This document shows, piece after piece, positions 34,974-47,855 of a DNA stretch of 64,000 nt; the stretch's first letter is position 1; the number at the start of each line of letters is the position of its first letter. The notes under the pieces are model-generated. The model ran no database searches. It was not told the DNA's origin and was given only the letters and a program-made list of their open reading frames with translations. A program made the position numbers and the translations under genes. Location of the stretch: contig CAJNYU010000010.1 in NCBI GenBank assembly GCA_905331475.1, positions 124,001-188,000 of the forward strand. The letters run 5' to 3'. This DNA is from Rotaria socialis. Its lineage: Eukaryota > Rotifera > Eurotatoria > Philodinida > Philodinidae.

Positions 34974-37900
34974 ATGGAGATTATCTATGCTGTTGATGTC
35001 AAAATGACAAATGATGGTGAAGAATTTGATCGTGTTTTAGCAATGGATGTATCGTGTATGAATATTCTTGCATTCTCATCGTATTATCTATCTACATCAA
35101 GTAAATTAAAATATAGTCCACATCTTGTTTCAACGTAAAAGTTAAAAAAACGAATTTTTCTTCTAATCAATCCTTTGTATTTTAAAGAACTTTACAACAA
35201 GCAGCTAAATCATCATTTTGTGTTTATGTTTGTTCACTTGAACAACCATGGCATTATGGTCTAATAGCTACATCGATCGTACCTATTGTTCATCTTGTTT
35301 GGAGTCTCGACGGAATACATTTACTTGTTTGTAATCAAACAGGACTTTGTCGAATTTTTAAAATGAAGGTAAATTTTTGTTTTGTTTCGATTCTGTTTAA
35401 TCTATACTCTTATTTAGAATGGTTGTATTAATACTATGGATAATATTTATCAATATGAAATAAATGAAGATATTCTTATTGCAAAATATATCTTTCATAA
35501 AGAGCCAGTAAGAGATTTTGTTCCGCTGAATCCGATGTTGATTCTATTGTTTTTCAGATAGTAGTAAATCTCGATAGAAAAGATTCCTTATTCTATGGTA
35601 AAGAAGATAGTCAATCGTCTATGTTACCATGCGCACTTAATGCAGGCAATTTTATATGTGTAACAACATCGGGAACGGTAAGTTGAAACTTTTGTTCATC
35701 AATCACCTATGTGTTGAAGTAAATTGTGAACAATTAAAGCATTTGATTGGCATACAATAAAACCCATCGTTGTTCTATTTTTAGATTCATACGTTACCGC
35801 TGAATCGATCATTACCTCCCTATCGTTATTTTCTTTCGCAAAATGACCCATTGAGTGTATCGCTATGCGATATATCGGCAACCGATAAAGGCTTTAATGT
35901 TATTCTTGGCGAACGTACCCAAGGTGCACTCGTTCATTTTTTTGTTGTTCATTATGAAGCATTAGATCCAAAATTATCTTATATATCATGTCGACGTCGT
36001 GGTTTTCGCATACCATCATGTTACGGTACACTGGAATCGTTGCTTTATTTTCAACGTAATGGTAACGATTGTATTCTTGCACGTTTGTCAACGTCTAGTG
36101 GAGATTTAATTGATCTCTATGAATATAATCTTGAACAAGAAGAATGGATATCGATAACTCTGCTCAATTCGCCTCAAGCGCAAATAACATCAATAGCACT
36201 ATCGCCAAGTCAGCTATTAATTAAAGATAATGATTTTCAGGGACATTTCGGTCGACAAATACTCGTTGGATTAAGCGATGGATCGATTCTTGTTTATGAT
36301 AAATTAAATTTAAAATGTAAAGAACAATCGTTTCCAATGAGTAATGCAGATTTATTTATGCAAACGACTACAACGAAAGCGGAATATTTAGTTCGAATTC
36401 AACATACAAACTCAGGTATTTGACGCGCCAAACATTCTTTCTTTCTTATAGGCAAGATCTGATGAGACGATACGAATCCCTGTTCTCTTGGTAGAAATGC
36501 ATTCAATAGAATTTATTCTGATTCCGTTGTATCATCTACTGAGTACATAGTGTGTTTATCTTCATAGGATCGTGTTGTCTTGGTTTTACTCAAAGCGGCG
36601 TTCTTATTCTTCTACGTACAATAAGTCTTGATAATGCGTCAACATCAGCTATGCTTAATGTACTTGTACATTTGTTCGAAGAATATATTGTTCAAAGTCC
36701 TACGCCGGTTGATCTCTGGGATATCCTATGTCTGATATCAAATCCACATTATGATAATGCAACAATCAATGAGCTTATTGATCAATTAGTCACACGTTAT
36801 GATGAACAACCAATTGAACTTAAGCGTAATTATTTTGCTCGTTTTAAACAATGTCTTTATCATTTACATCGGCTTGCATCGCCATTTTCAACTGAGAGCT
36901 GTGAACATCTAACTAGTTTACTTGTTTATCATATTTTAATTATTGTTCGTGATTATCTTCGTTTGTTTATCTATGAACCTACGAATAGAAATTTTGTTGA
37001 TTCAGCACAAGAAATTCTTCAACAAACATTATTTATACAAAATGTTGATATTAAACGTATTAAATATCTCGGCGATCAACCTCTAACAATCGATTCAACA
37101 ACTATCGATCCAAAAAATTATCAGCTAATATCATTTACATCATTAATCAATTGGATATCGGATATTATTTTTTATCTCATTGGCTATTTACAATTACAAC
37201 AAATTCCTCAATGGTTATCATGCAAACATTTATTTAATGATTCGAGACAAATTCAGTGGCTACGAGAATTTATTATCTATTTTTATATACTTAATAAAAT
37301 GAATAAAATTCCATATAGTAAATTAGCTCATATACAACCAATATCACAAACAGCACAAACATCACAAGATTCGCAGCAACAAACAAATAATTTGTCAACA
37401 CAAAAAGATATTTTAAAAGACCTGTATAATTGTTTATCGAAACTTAATCAAAAAATTGACGGTAAATTTTCTTGTGTCGATTTATAATCTTGGCATATAC
37501 GACCACAAGGAACATGAGACTCGAGAAAAACTAATAGATGACATTCAGATAATCTCCTGATTTTTTCCTATGAATGCCTAAGATTGATTTGGAGATCATC
37601 CTGGCAGCTGAAAATCAGATTACGGAAAGTCACCTATGCTCTAAATACTGTTTTTGTTTTGCATTTTAAATGAATTTATTTTCGTTTAGCTCAAAAATCG
37701 GTTAACTTCGATGAATCTCTGCTCGAAGATTTTTCAGTATTAGATATTGAAATGTTACAATCGAAAGTCGATGATTTATTTCCAAAACCATATCCATTTT
37801 TAATACAAAATTCACGTTTACCGCAAACATTTATTCGTGGTCAACCGCCATCATTCGCAGCTCATCTCTATGGAAGTTCAGCAACAATCGACACAACAGG

Positions 37901-38210
37901 CAGTGGTGGACAACAATCATCATATAGTAGTACACTTTTAAATGATGATAATTTACAAGATTTTAAATTAGATATCATCGCTCTCAATAAAATGTCATTA
38001 TCATCGAGTCCAACGTTTCGTCGATGTTTACGTTGTTCAAATTTTTCAAGAGTTTTTAAAACAAAACCATATCCATTTCTAGCTCAACGTTTAAATAATC
38101 GATGTTTATGTGGTGGATTATTTCTTTTTTACACTCGATCATCATCTATAATCAATAATAATAACAACAGTAGTTCCACGGAAATATCAACGACATCTGC
38201 AACCAGATAA
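34974..38210 (+). CDS. MED16: Mediator complex subunit 16
   Basis: ATG at 34974 chosen because the product then starts MEIIYAVDVK, like the start of animal MED16. Exons include 34974-35134, 35188-35368, about 35418-35508, a short exon to 35677, 35785-36415, 36569-37460 and 37690-38210, with GT/AG introns keeping frame. The N-terminal half is WD-repeat-like (HLVWSLDGIHLLVCNQTGLC). The middle has VDLWDILCLI, matching the DWWDILL region of MED16. The C-terminus has a Cys-rich segment CLRCSNFSRVF...RCLCGGLFLFY, equivalent to the conserved Cys motif of the family. MED16 belongs to the Mediator tail, which links activators to RNA polymerase II. A Gln/Thr-rich insert (37340-37400) and an Asn/Ser-rich tail are lineage features. 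Intact. Confidence 0.88.
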
Positions 38211-38590
38211 TGAATTTCCTTGGGTGAAAATAATTCGATGATATTATGTGTTCTTCTTTTTGTCTGTATTATTAGTTGAAAATAAATGATCTTTAAAAGT
38301 TCAGTTTAAAATATATTTCAAATAAATAATTCAACTCAACGTAAAGAAAGATAACAACGTATTCGAGTAGTTTAGTTTATTCTGTTAGATGACGTTTTTT
38401 TTTCCGACCATATTCAACAGGTAAAAACTGAGAGTTCAGGTCGAACTATTGTTATCTTTGAATCCATAAAGTTTGCAGTTCTTCAATAATGTTCGACTGT
38501 GGAAATAGACGATTGTCGTAACTTTGTTTCAAGTAATAAATCTTGAAAATTGAGATGATAAATAATTGAGCTTACATTAGGAGTGGGCGA
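38211..38590. other. MED16 3' flank
   Basis: No gene seen; AT-rich, likely includes the 3' UTR. Confidence 0.4.
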
Positions 38591-38870
38591 TTAACATTAA
38601 TTTAATATTAATGTTTTTATTAATCATTAATATTAATGTCAATGTTCTTGAATGATGTTAACGATTAACAGAAACATTCACCATTAGTGTGAATATTAAT
38701 GTCAATGTTCTTGAATGATGTTAACGATTAACAGAAACATTCACCATTAGTGTGAATAGTAATGTTTTCGTTAATATTAGGGATTATATTTTCATTAATC
38801 ATTAATGTTAATGTTTTCATGAAAGCATTAACTTTCCATATTAAGTAATTAACACTTTCGGAGAAAACAT
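38590..38870. repeat. ATTAATGT-rich repeat with a perfect 63-bp tandem duplication
   Basis: Two back-to-back identical 63-bp units at 38629-38691 and 38692-38754 lie in a stretch dominated by ATTAATGTT and its complement. Similar sequence continues at 39230-39275, after the TA-flanked foldback, so that element is inserted inside this repeat. Confidence 0.8.
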
Positions 38871-38876
38871 TAGCTA

Positions 38877-39155
38877 CCCAGGTCAATGATTCCGGAGGAC
38901 GGATACTGTAGGAACCGGCCGGAAAGATGCGGAAAAATCACCGTATTTGGCCGGAAAGCACTGGAAACTGGAAGCAGTATTCCAGTTGGAAGTTACCGGA
39001 TTTTTTTCCTGTGGATTCCGGTCAGTTTCCTGTGTTTTCCGGTCAGTTTTCTGTGTTTTACATCTGGAAGNCCGTCCCAACTGGAATACTGCTTCCACTT
39101 TCCAGCGCTTTCCTGTGCTTTCCGGCCGTTTCCCGCCGTACGTCCACGACCTGGG
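38877..39155. mobile_element. foldback MITE, TA target duplication, GC-rich
   Basis: Ends CCCAGGTC and GACCTGGG, flanked by TA on both sides (38875-38876, 39156-39157). The arms contain CTGGAAGCAGTATTCCAGTT and its inverted counterpart near 39076-39100. An ambiguous base at 39071 sits close to the centre of the palindrome. Many CCGGTCAGTTT and TTTCCGG repeats. No coding potential. Confidence 0.75.
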
Positions 39156-39157
39156 TA

Positions 39158-40193
39158 TTAAGACCAGTTAATTGATTAATAATCGTAGATAATGTTTCCT
39201 TAGAAAAACCTAATTCAGTAATATGGAAAAATTAATGTTTTCATAAAAATATTAACATTAATAAATGTCATTAATCAAGTTCCGTTAAAAAAAATGGCCC
39301 ACCTAGCTTACATGATGTTTTATACCGTTGAATCATAATTTATTTTTGTGACAATAGGAGGATCAGGTATTGATAATGGATAGGGAATTCTCTTCTCTTT
39401 TTAACATCGAATATGGCTATTCGCTCCAGAACGATATAGTGAATCATTTTGCAAAGTTCCATTGCTCATCCTTGTCAGTAAAGATCTTGCGGTTAGTTTG
39501 TTCGATTGAGGTACGTTTCTCATATACTTCTTTTAATTTTCAATATTGATGTGATTAGAACAATGATACCTACATCACTTATCTCATCATCACACATACT
39601 ATGTCTATCACATACAGCTATTAGTTATACTGCTATTTTTGACTATTTCTTCGCATTCATACAAATGTTAACCTACAAATACAGTTTATGACAACACAGC
39701 TTGATGATAGTCACAGTGGTAGCTACGCTTCCCCATTCTTCTTCGAGTTTTGATTACTGCATTTCTGTCGATCATTGAGGTGGATGCATAAAATGAATAC
39801 GTTTTATCTGAATCTTTAATAGTTGTCATAAATTTTAGAGAAAATTAAATCTCTGATTTCTGCTCATCTGTACAGATTTCTTGTTCAAAAGTCAAAAATA
39901 AGGAATTATCTGAAAACTGGTAATAATTTGAGATTTGCCGCGACCTTTTATAAGAAAAATAACAATATCTTTGTTGCACCGAAGTATATTTTGAAGCCAA
40001 TACAACATAGAACTTCTTCAAAGAAAGTTTTTCTTATTAGAGAAGTAAGTCAAATCGAAGCGCATCAGCAAAACTCAGTATAGAACTACAACTACAAAAA
40101 ATGATTATCACATTTCATAATTCTTGATTAAGTAAATCAGTAAAAAAGTGATTGAACTTTCATTTAATCACTATGCATATCAATTTAGTCTTT
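39158..40193. other. intergenic, nothing recognised
   Basis: Begins with the remainder of the ATTAATG repeat (to about 39280). No gene supported afterwards. Confidence 0.4.
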
Positions 40194-40442
40194 TTACGGA
40201 CTCGGCACGAACATGAACGGAGCACATGCAGCTGCGCAAACAGAAGCCCCTCCTACAGCTCCAGCAGCTGCACCAGTAGCACCAGCACCTAAGAGGGCAA
40301 TCAGGTCTATGCCAGCTATTACCACAGTAGCTGTAGTAGCGACGGCTCCGTAGCAAGCGATCGTACATGCGACATACAGGACTAGCCCAGTGTCAGCAAC
40401 ATGTAGGATTAACAATATTAACACCAGTGTGCGTAAAAACAT
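40194..40442 (-). CDS. small secreted Ala/Gly-rich protein
   Basis: Single-exon frame of 82 residues. The N-terminus MFLRTLVLILLILHVADTG is a clear signal peptide. The mature part has Cys pairs (YVACTIAC near the start, CAAACAPF near the end) around a hydrophobic Ala/Gly-rich core. This layout is shared by a class of short secreted Ala-rich proteins I have seen in rotifers and some fungi; function unknown. No neighbouring gene suggests a pathway. The 3' end VPSP is followed by TAA. Confidence 0.6.
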   Translation of the reverse strand: MFLRTLVLILLILHVADTGLVLYVACTIACYGAVATTATVVIAGIDLIALLGAGATGAAAGAVGGASVCAAACAPFMFVPSP

Positions 40443-41880
40443 ATTTGTTTTTCTGTTGATATAATCTAAAAACCATTAAACGAATCAATATTAATAAATA
40501 CACACGCTAAACAATATAAAATCTATCTTGGCATAAATTTTACTTAACTATTGAAAGACAGCTTCAATTTTTATTTCTAGCGTTCTCTTTCGGTTTTTCC
40601 CTTGAGCATAGTTTGAATATTTTATACGGTAATTGGTAATACTATGCGATCGTCAGTCTCGTCTAATATCACTGCAGACAAATTCACCTTATTCTTTAGA
40701 AAATACTTTACTATTTATTTTGTCAATGATTATTGATACAGTGGGATATTCTAATGAGATAAATCATTGAAGCATAGCAATAAGTGGTCAGTGAGAGACG
40801 TGTAGAATGGATTAGGAACATACAGGCCGTGTGAACTTTAATCTTACTCTTTGGATCACAATGTATGAAGAAAGTGAAACATGACAAACGCATCGAGAAG
40901 AACAACAATATAGAATGTTCCAATGAATTCTGCGTAAAAACGATCATTTGTTGCTCCTCTTATATTAATTCATCTCTTTATCATAATTTCAATATTACTG
41001 TGCCAACAGAATTAGTCATCTATATATAACAGAGCATTGGATTCCACTGATAAATCATTTTACGACTCAGCAATCGAATCTGCATGTTTAGTTGGTAGAA
41101 GTATTCTTTCTTTCGCAAATCATATTTTATTTTAAGATACGAGCTTTTCTATCTCTGCAAAAATTCATACGATATAAATATTAACTTATAAGATCAAATT
41201 ACTACACGTACTTGATTCGGATTTATTTATATGCTGAATGCTTACTAGTGAGGGTGTGCAATTTTTCTTCAACACGACACAAACCAAGACGCATAACGGC
41301 AATCCTGGTTTCTATTGCTACTACCACCGTGACTGCTCTTCGTCTGCGGTAACCTGGGATCTAGGCACACGATGAGCTTGCCATGAATTATAGACGTATT
41401 TATTCTCAACAATTTTGTACAAGTTTACTTTCAAAGTAATACTATTTTAGATCATTGATGATGACAAGGATTATCTACTGTTTACTCGACGTTATTTGAT
41501 TATTCTTTGATCTTGTTTGACAGTCTTAGTAGGGAAATATTATATCAAAATGGCATAGTCGTCCGTTGCACTGATTCAAAATATTCAAATATGAAAGCAA
41601 ACAGAACGATTGAATTCTACGACATTTTCCAAGTTAACACTGGAGAAAAGTTCAGCTAAACATATTAGTGTTTGTAGAACATAGTACAATAATTAGTGAG
41701 ACTTTTCTTCATCTCAGACATCAGTCTATTCATCAATGCATAGGACGATATACCAAAATATACTAGAAGAAACGCTTAGATATAACTATATTTTGTTTAC
41801 AGCTGATAAATTTTACTGAATAAGATTTCCGATACCCAAATAATCTTATTATTTATTTGTAAAATAAGAAAATAAACAGT
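40443..41880. other. intergenic, no gene recognised
   Basis: AT-rich. The stretch 41270-41390 is richer in GC and contains short coding-like segments with stops, possibly a small transposon or gene fragment, but I could not identify it. Confidence 0.4.
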
Positions 41881-43344
41881 TTATTGAACTTCTGTTTCTG
41901 AAACAGCTTGTGAGCTAGTAGGTGCTTTCTTCATTTTTCTACAACATTTAACAAATATTTGTCTGCACAATAGTATTATCATGATTAATAATGTACTGCA
42001 ACATAATGCACCGCATAAATAATAATTCAAATCATTCGACATATTATCGGTTTCAAGAAATGATAACTGACGTAATGTTGAACCATTGAAAATGTAGACA
42101 ATAAACAAATAAGGTGTCCATATTGACCGAAATTCATTTTTATAAAAAAATAAATCCAAAATAAAATAAACGATCAAAAGAAATAATATAATCGATAAGC
42201 CAATCGTTGTACCAATACTAAGCGATATTGGTAATCCAACATCGCGGTCCATATGCGTACCAACATATTCAACCGTAGCGCACATTGTTGTATAGGCAAT
42301 GGATGTTGTATAGAGAAAAAGACTATTCAAAATAAAATGCCGTACAATAGCTAAATCTATTGATCTAGTAATAAGAAAAATAAGTAGAAATATGAAGAAC
42401 TAAACATTCTTACAAGTTTGTTGAGGCATATATCTTTTCAGATTTTAATAATTTTACTGCAGCGAACCGACAAGCCACACAGAGAAGAATGAAACTAAGA
42501 TATAAACATGCACAAGATATCTGCAAACGAAGCAAAAAATCAGTTTATAAAAATAAAATTTGTCTTGTACATACATCCGATGATAGAGACAGTTGACTAA
42601 CGATTTGAAGTAAAAGTGAAACAATGAGAAAAAAACAAAATAATGAATTAAATATATTCAAATTTCGATAAAGATATCCAAAATGACAACGTCTTGGAAT
42701 AAACGATAAGATATAAATCAACCAAAGTGTCTAATAATAAAGACAAAGTAAAGTAAATGCATGATTGAAAAACTATTAAACTACCTGCCAGTTTTCTATC
42801 AAACGAAATGCCAAAGTTTCAATAAGTACACTCGGTCGTAAATCTGATGTGTAAACGCGTGTAATAGGTCGTACTGCAAGAATCGACCAGAGTTCTTAAT
42901 AGAAACACAAAGCATAATTTTTTTTGTAAGATTTGCTTTTTGAATTACTAGAATCCTTTTGTAGTGCTGATGGTATATAAGCTCTCAATGTATCAAGTAG
43001 GTACAATAGAGCAGCGACAACCATAAGAATAATTTGTATACAATTATGTTTATTTCGATTGACAAAACGAATATCATTATATTTATCATTTGATTGAAAA
43101 CCACTCGTATTAACAATAAAATCAGTAGGATTCGATGTTGATGTAGTCGGAATATTTGACTATGAAATTTAAAAAAATCAAAATCTGATATATTTCAGTA
43201 CAATATGAAAACAGTATCTACCCTGTTATATCTTGAACGTATGTTGTTCTTATCGGACTTTGGATTGGAAACAAAAATCATCGGTTCTGATTTTTCTTTC
43301 AAATATGGCAACCGAGAATTATTCTTAGTGAATGAACCCGACAT
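41881..43344 (-). CDS. multi-pass membrane protein, unknown family
   Basis: About six exons: 43344-43222, 43159 to about 42955, then short exons near 42900-42790, 42730-42580, 42525-42420 and about 42365-41881. Introns are short with GT/AG borders. The start MSGSFTKNNSRLPYLKEK is polar and cytosolic-like. At least seven hydrophobic segments follow, e.g. IQIILMVVAALLYLLDTL, LFCFFLIVSLLLQIV, SIILFLLIVYFILDLFF and CCSTLLIMIILLC. The tail is short and basic (CCRKMKKAP). No conserved GPCR, transporter or channel motif was recognised. Intact as read; exact splice sites of the middle exons are approximate. Confidence 0.65.
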
Positions 43345-43984
43345 ATTATATTGACGCGAATAGAATGTAAAATGAAAAGTAACGCTTGTCTTTTGTTTCA
43401 CTAGAACATTTCTAACAGCTGGTACTTGTTATTATTATTTTTTTGCTTTTACATTGCAGTAGTTTAGAATTTTTCGCTTCGACCTTGAAGTGAAACAAGA
43501 ACAAGTAACATTATCGTTACATATTTTTTTTCTTCAGAATCAAATGAAAAATAAGTTTGCCGTATCTTAGACCCAACGATCGGTCAATAAAATTTTGAAG
43601 CTGCACAGGAGATCAGTACACGTTTTATTTAAAGACGCTTCGCTTCTGATTGGTCATTATAAATATTTTTCTTTTGCGTTTTTTTCGATCGAATTAAGTA
43701 CACAAATCAATCTAGGTGACTATGCGCCGTCAGTTTTCTTAGAAAGAAAAAAAAAGAACGAAACTCGAATTCGATCAATACAAAAATTATGGAGAATTGT
43801 ATTTCGTCTGATGTTGACACTGTTTTTTTTTCATCATAAAAACTGTCCGCAGGTGTGAATGTAATAATAACAACGGTGTAGGCCATTCTGGAAATTTTGA
43901 GAGAGAGAGAGAGAGAGGGTACGATGTTTATGAATTAAAAATGATAAGTGTACCTAACCACCGAAAATATTGAGAAATTGGCTG
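43345..43984. other. intergenic
   Basis: 5' flank of the membrane protein gene and AT-rich sequence; a short GA microsatellite at 43900-43917. No gene supported. Confidence 0.4.
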
Positions 43985-44515
43985 CTCTATTCGAATTGGC
44001 GGGAAAAGCAGAAAAGAAAAACGCCGGAAAGGAAAATGTCGAAGCTGGTAAGTGCAGAAGGTGAAAACGTCGAAATGGATAACGTCGAAAGGAAAAAGTA
44101 TAATTAATGAAAGTGGCGAATAAAAACTGTTAGAGGAAAAAGTAGAAAATTTTTGAAAAGGAAAGCGTAGAATGAAAAAGATGTCTATAGATAACGAATT
44201 TTTTTTTGTTGGTATTGGGTGTTAGTGGGATAAGTTAAGTTCGTTGTACTCCTCGTCTATAGTCTATACTTGTTCATTGTTAGCGTATACCTTATATATA
44301 ATAGTCTGGCGAAAACAACTAACAAATAATTTTCTCTTCAATCGTTGGCAATGGACAGTGAAATATCATTCTTAACAACTAATAAAGGTAAACCATTATT
44401 AGTGTTTAACCAATATATGTTCACATGCAATAAAACGTCCTCATCAAAAAAGTATTGGACTTGTATTGAATTTTCGACGTTTTCCCTTTCTGCGTTTTCC
44501 ACCAAAAACCCGCTG
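43985..44515. repeat. foldback with GTCGAAA-motif arms, second copy
   Basis: Left part (43998-44170) repeats AACGTCGAAA, AATGTCGAAG and GAAAAAGTAGAAA. The right part (44466-44510) carries TTTTCGACGTTTTCCCTTTC and TGCGTTTTCC, the inverted form. The borders are uncertain. Confidence 0.55.
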
Positions 44516-47500
44516 TACTGCCTCGTCTCGTTCAAATTATATATGCTCATGTCGGACATCCATTAATCTTTTGCACAGTCCGATTTTCTAAAAGACGCGA
44601 CAAAATTTCGAAACCAAATATTCATGTGAAAAAATTCTATCGATATTTATTTATGTCTATACGTCTCGTTTGTCAAATGCAGTGAACACTATCTTTGTAT
44701 ACCGCAAGTCGATTGTATCTCGATCAAGCAGTTCCTTTTCAAGTAATCACACACGGAGAGACAGCTATATAAAAACAACAAGAAAAGAAAGAACGAAAAA
44801 TTTGATTTGAATCTAACTAAACAAACGCGTCGTTGTGCAGTTTTTGCCATGTGACTTTGTTAAAATGTAAAAAAGCAATTAATGAGCAGCATAAACTCCA
44901 AGCGACGGCGCTTCAAGTGTTTCATTGTGCACATTCTCTTCGTGTGAAATGAAATATTTGACAGATTCATATGCAGAATAAGGAACGAGTTAGCATATCC
45001 ATGCGCAATTAAAACCTTTTTTTCACACCATGTATCGGCATATAAAGACGCGAAAGTGAACAAAAAGAAAATGATTTCGTATTTACTATTTCTATGAACA
45101 CAGCGCAATAGAATAATACGATGCACTTTCTTTCGATATAGACAGATGAGAATACATGAATCTGAAGTCAGAACTGGGCAGAAGTGAGTGTGTATTGTTA
45201 TTTTAATAAAGTACATTGTATGTCTTCGTACAGGTAATCATGAATTGCTTTAGAAAATGTTGATCAGGTGCCTAGCATTTTTCTTTTTCGTTCTTTTCTC
45301 TTTTCATATCTCGAAATGAACTTAATTTTATTCTGCACTTCTTTCAGCCGAAAGAATATTTTTCTGTATCACGCAAAGGAAAGTGTAGTATCTGATGGCG
45401 ATGAAATTTATGTAATAATTCTTGAATTTTCAAAACATACGTAACTTTTTTTAATTTTTTTTATTATGCAATAATTGTGATCCTTAAAAGAACTTAAGTA
45501 ACTCTTTTTTCTCTTTCTTTTGTAAATGTCGTTCAAATAAATGTGTCTATATTCAATTGTTATAGTTGTTGTTCAAAAGCTGTATTGTTAAAAGCATTGC
45601 TGATTTTATTATGTGGCAATGCAGTATTCGCAAAACTTCGAACATCGTATTTAAAGAGTATATGTCAATAATTGTCAACTAAATCACTTCTGACACAGCC
45701 TCGTCACTAATTTAGCTGATCGTGAATACGTTCAGTTGTTGGCCTCCAGAAAAGAGAAGTAATGAAGTTTTACTCAATTGAACATTTACAGTACTTACTG
45801 ATGATACCGTTCTGCTGAGAAATAAATAAAATAACTATTAGTAAAAATGTAGATATTGGCAACAAAAGAATTGTTTTTTTATTTGTATTAACCTAGTGAA
45901 ACATTCTCCTTATAGCAATCGGATTATTAGACAATAAAGTCAAAGATTTTCATTGATTTTTTCAGATGAGGATCAGAGTTTTTTATTTGATAATATCTAT
46001 TATATCCCATATAACCATCAAAAGTATTTTAAACTCGTTGATCCATATCAATAAATGAGGTCAGTTTCTGACAGGAGAGTAGAGAGAAAAGCCAGAAGGT
46101 GGAAGCAGTATTTCTATTCGAATTTTTCTGGTGGTTTTTCGCAAGCTTCTAGCTAAAAACGATCATAGATCATCGGGAGAAAAATTCGAAATTGTTTTTG
46201 TTTACAATACTGCTTGCAACTTCCGTCGTTTTCCGATGGTGTTCTCCCAGAATCATTGATTTTTCTTTTGGATTTCAGCAAAATCCTACTATATCAAGAG
46301 GTCAAAACTATCGATGTGGGTATGTTAAAAAGTGTAACTTCCTGACGAGTTTCCGCATTGAACCACGATGAAAACGCCGATGAAAGCATTTATAATTGTG
46401 CTTTCTAAACGTGTTTACAGAACGTTAACAGTTTGTTGAGTTGAATTAGAGTAAACGTATTCGTTTGTATTTACTTTCTTGTTTTAAAAAGCCTTTGGGC
46501 GAACCTCTCTCTTTTCATGGCCTGCATAAGTGAATTCATCGAATTCGTGAAAATGTGTTTTTATGCATTACTTTTCTAAACGGAACACTGAATTCATACT
46601 TATACAGTCGATTTTGTCAGTGGGAGATCGATAGTTGATGAATAAAACTGCATCAACACAAGATTGGTCTCGACGACAGCAGGCCTTGATTTAGTTATAA
46701 TGGTGCAATAAACTAGGAATAAATTATTAATGATATATTTTCACCTTCGGGAACTTGTCACCGGAAGTAAACCAGTTCTTATTTATTCAGTATAGTCCAT
46801 ATATGCCATTCTCGGTGAATTCATTTCAACGTTAATAAGAAAGAAACACACCAGTCAACGAAGTATGTTTTTTATTCTTTTTCTTCGATTTTTAGATCAG
46901 CGATAAACTAATCCCATGTTTAGCAATTAAGAATTACCGAAACTTATCTAAACGTAAACTAAACATCTAAATGATCAATTTTCAGAGAAAAAAACTCGGT
47001 TTAGTTTCATTGAATACATATTGATTTTCATGATATGTGGGTTTTTTTACTATAAAAATCAGTTTTTATTACTATGTTGAGAATTGAGTAAAATAAGTAT
47101 TCCTGTGATAATAAATTTGTATTGAAGTGTTTCTTATGGAAAATAGTGACCTAGAAACAAAACAGTATGCTAGGAATATCATCATATCTTTCGTATATAA
47201 TCAAATTCTATGAACAAAATGTTAGTATATTATTGAACAGACGCTTCACAAAAAGTATTTTGCAACACAATTCTATCTTTATCGTCTGAAGAACGAAAAT
47301 ATAAACTTCAGGCGTATGCGTGTCTCAGAGCAACTGCAATATCACAATAGTCAAAACTAAAATGCTTAGAAATGATTATTTTCTTTCATTCTGTTACAAA
47401 AAACAAACTTATAGTATTTTCACACTAATAAGAAAAATTTGAACTAATAATTTTGTATTGCTTCTATGTATATTTACTTTTCACTTTCGTATGTTTAATT

Positions 47501-47765
47501 TTCATTGTTTTTAAATAATCAAATTTTTTTACACAAAAAGAATCAATTATCTTGATTTTACAAAGAAAGATCGAATTAACAAATACACTGTAAAACGATT
47601 AATTCATGTAATTCATGAAGATGTGACGGATTACATATTCCAACCTTTTTAAAACTTATTACCAAAGTTGAAGGATCCATCTTGACATACAACTTTTGAG
47701 ATGCCAATTGAAACACAACTTGCTTGAAGCTTAGCTGTATAGGAAACAATGATTAAGGGATCAAC
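44516..47765. other. 3.2-kb intergenic region
   Basis: AT-rich, no gene supported. Contains a foldback at 46095-46236, listed separately. Confidence 0.5.
46095..46236. repeat. foldback related to the 38.9-kb MITE
   Basis: GGTGGAAGCAGTATTTC... and the inverted ...AATACTGCTTGCAACTTCC form the arms, with inner ATTCGAATTTTTC and GAAAAATTCGAA. The GGAAGCAGTAT core is shared with the element at 38877-39155. No flanking duplication found. Confidence 0.55.
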
Positions 47766-47855
47766 ATGTTTCGAACCCTAATTTTTACTATTGCATGTAT
47801 TCTAGATATAAAGATGTTGATGTTTCTTCATATCAAAAAACTTTCAGCAATATAC

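Noticed and set aside
38883-39175. Overlapping open frames on both strands around 39 kb
   Set aside because: They are caused by the GC-rich palindromic MITE; both strands are open because the arms mirror each other.
45798-45832. CTGATGA followed by GAAA, like a hammerhead ribozyme core
   Set aside because: The sequence between the two core motifs does not form a stem II, and no closing stems were found. Other CTGATGA sites (15831, 31770, 62417) fail in the same way.
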